From Erodium maritimum (taxonomy: Eukaryota; Streptophyta; Magnoliopsida; Geraniales; Geraniaceae), in the NCBI GenBank assembly GCA_963921825.1, contig OY997593.1, forward strand, positions 39,199,111-39,263,110: a stretch of 64,000 nucleotides of DNA. Direction: 5' to 3'. Position 1 is the stretch's first letter. Each line of letters opens with the position of its first letter. The notes under the pieces were generated by a model. The model made no database searches, was not told the DNA's origin, and saw only the letters and a list, made by a program, of their open reading frames with translations. A program made the translations under genes and the position numbers. This document shows, piece after piece, positions 62,945 to 64,000 of this stretch.

Positions 62945-63365
62945 TTAATAAAAAAAATTATTTTAAAAAAACTGATTTTATAAAAAAAACTGATTTTTAT
63001 AAATAAATATTTTTTTATAAATAAAAACTGAATTTATAAAAAAAAAACTAATTTTATTAAAAAATTATTTTATTTTTCTATTTATTTTTTTTAAATTGTT
63101 TTTTTATTAGAAAGGGTAGAATGGTAATGTCTCATGCAAAAGTCAAAAGGAAAAGTCAAATGATTCATGGTAAGGGTAAAATGGTCATTTCAGTTATACT
63201 TTAACTGCACATGTATGACAGAAATGGAATATTCCGTTAATTTTTCTAACAGAAGTGCGTGGACGATTCATAAGGGTAGCCAGACGACGTGGACAAAACA
63301 TTGTGCACTATTTCGTTTGTGGACGAAACATTAGTGCATGTTTTGACAATTATCCCATAAAATAT

Positions 63366-64000
63366 TTTAGCACTTATAACAAAAAATGAATGAAAATTGT
63401 ACTCTACTAAGGAGAACTAATACAAATAGAATAGAGATTACATTTAATCTCTCAAATTTTCAAAGAAATAATTCAGTAGTATATGTTATGGATTTTTTAT
63501 CTTCCCGGAGCTTGATCATAATAGTAAATTAAATGTTATGTGAAGAATTCAGAATTGTTTCAAAAAAATCCTTTCGAATATTTTGTACTGTATAAATATA
63601 ATACAAAAACCCTATAAGTTTCCAAGGCATGATAATTCATTATGGTTGTATCCTATCATGCAAACCACTGTATGTATTGTGAGAGGTGGTCCAACTTTCA
63701 TTTTTTTAGTTCATATGGCAAGCAGTAGAAAGCTTCTAATTCCTTTCACACCATCAAGTTGTGGATCATTTAACACTACTACATGATGATAAACATTAAT
63801 AAGAAAATAGTAATTTCGAAATAAAAATTACATTATTTACCTCAAACATCTTCTAGCAAGAGAGAGTCCATTATGTATAAACAATACCTTCCATTTGGAT
63901 CTTCATCTACACATCAGTTTAAAAACAAAAAAACCCACAAACTCACTTAACCAACATATTTTCTTTGTTTTGTGAACATTACTTGTTATACCTACCTCAT
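63366..64000. other. AT-rich flank, nothing assigned
   Basis: A 67-codon plus frame ends at 63784, but its composition is not protein-like and the minus strand is equally open. No element end was identified. Confidence 0.35.

Larger units (their letters stand above)
58058..63356. mobile_element. Mutator-like non-autonomous TIR element, split by a Copia element
   Basis: A 9-bp TSD ATAAAATAT flanks it exactly (58049-58057 and 63357-63365). TIRs of about 115 bp (58058-58172 and 63242-63356) begin GGGATAATTGTCAAAAC and are nearly identical. Between them lie AT-rich arms that are themselves partly inverted copies. Without the Copia insertion it is about 1 kb, with no coding capacity. Nine-base TSDs are characteristic of Mutator-like elements. 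Confidence 0.85.

Overview
This window is nuclear DNA of a flowering plant, most likely a eudicot. One interrupted host gene, an ATG8 autophagy gene with plant intron structure, sits among nested transposable elements: Copia and Gypsy LTR elements, BNR-type LINEs with an RRM in ORF1, and Mutator-like TIR elements. There is no bacterial or organellar character. Coding claims come from reading translations by eye; element borders come from matching target-site duplications (TSDs).

Layout. 1-17960 is a nest. A minus-strand LINE (13071 to about 17960, cut on its left) was hit by a SIRE-like Copia element (368-13070). That element carries a solo Gypsy LTR (4532-8650), which itself holds an ORF1-only LINE (5966-7810). 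The Copia 3' LTR carries an ORF-less retroposon (10708-12039). The Copia 5' LTR is cut by another LTR end (1-367). 18553-20238 is a long-TIR element with a GATAA-rich tandem core. 20239-22090 is mostly unassigned, with two exon-like pieces.

22090 to about 37000 is a second minus-strand LINE ORF1 split by a solo LTR (22792-25732) and by a Tekay-type Gypsy element with both LTRs (26342-35972). The TSDs, and for the solo LTR the restored LINE reading frame, prove the nesting.

38728-41186 (minus) is an intact five-exon ATG8 gene of 119 codons with Gly117. A second copy of the GATAA-rich long-TIR element (41431-43193) lies within about 100 bp of its apparent 5'UTR.

44998-57752 holds an ORF-less retroposon, two solo LTRs and a scatter of broken exons of unrelated host genes, all on the minus strand: GH51 arabinofuranosidase, aleurain-like cysteine protease, M48 peptidase and several I do not recognise. 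This is what a gene-capturing transposon would leave. 58058-63356 is a Mutator-like TIR element with a 9-bp TSD, interrupted by a young short-LTR Copia element.

The only clearly functional host gene is ATG8. Everything else is mobile DNA, relics or unassigned AT-rich sequence.
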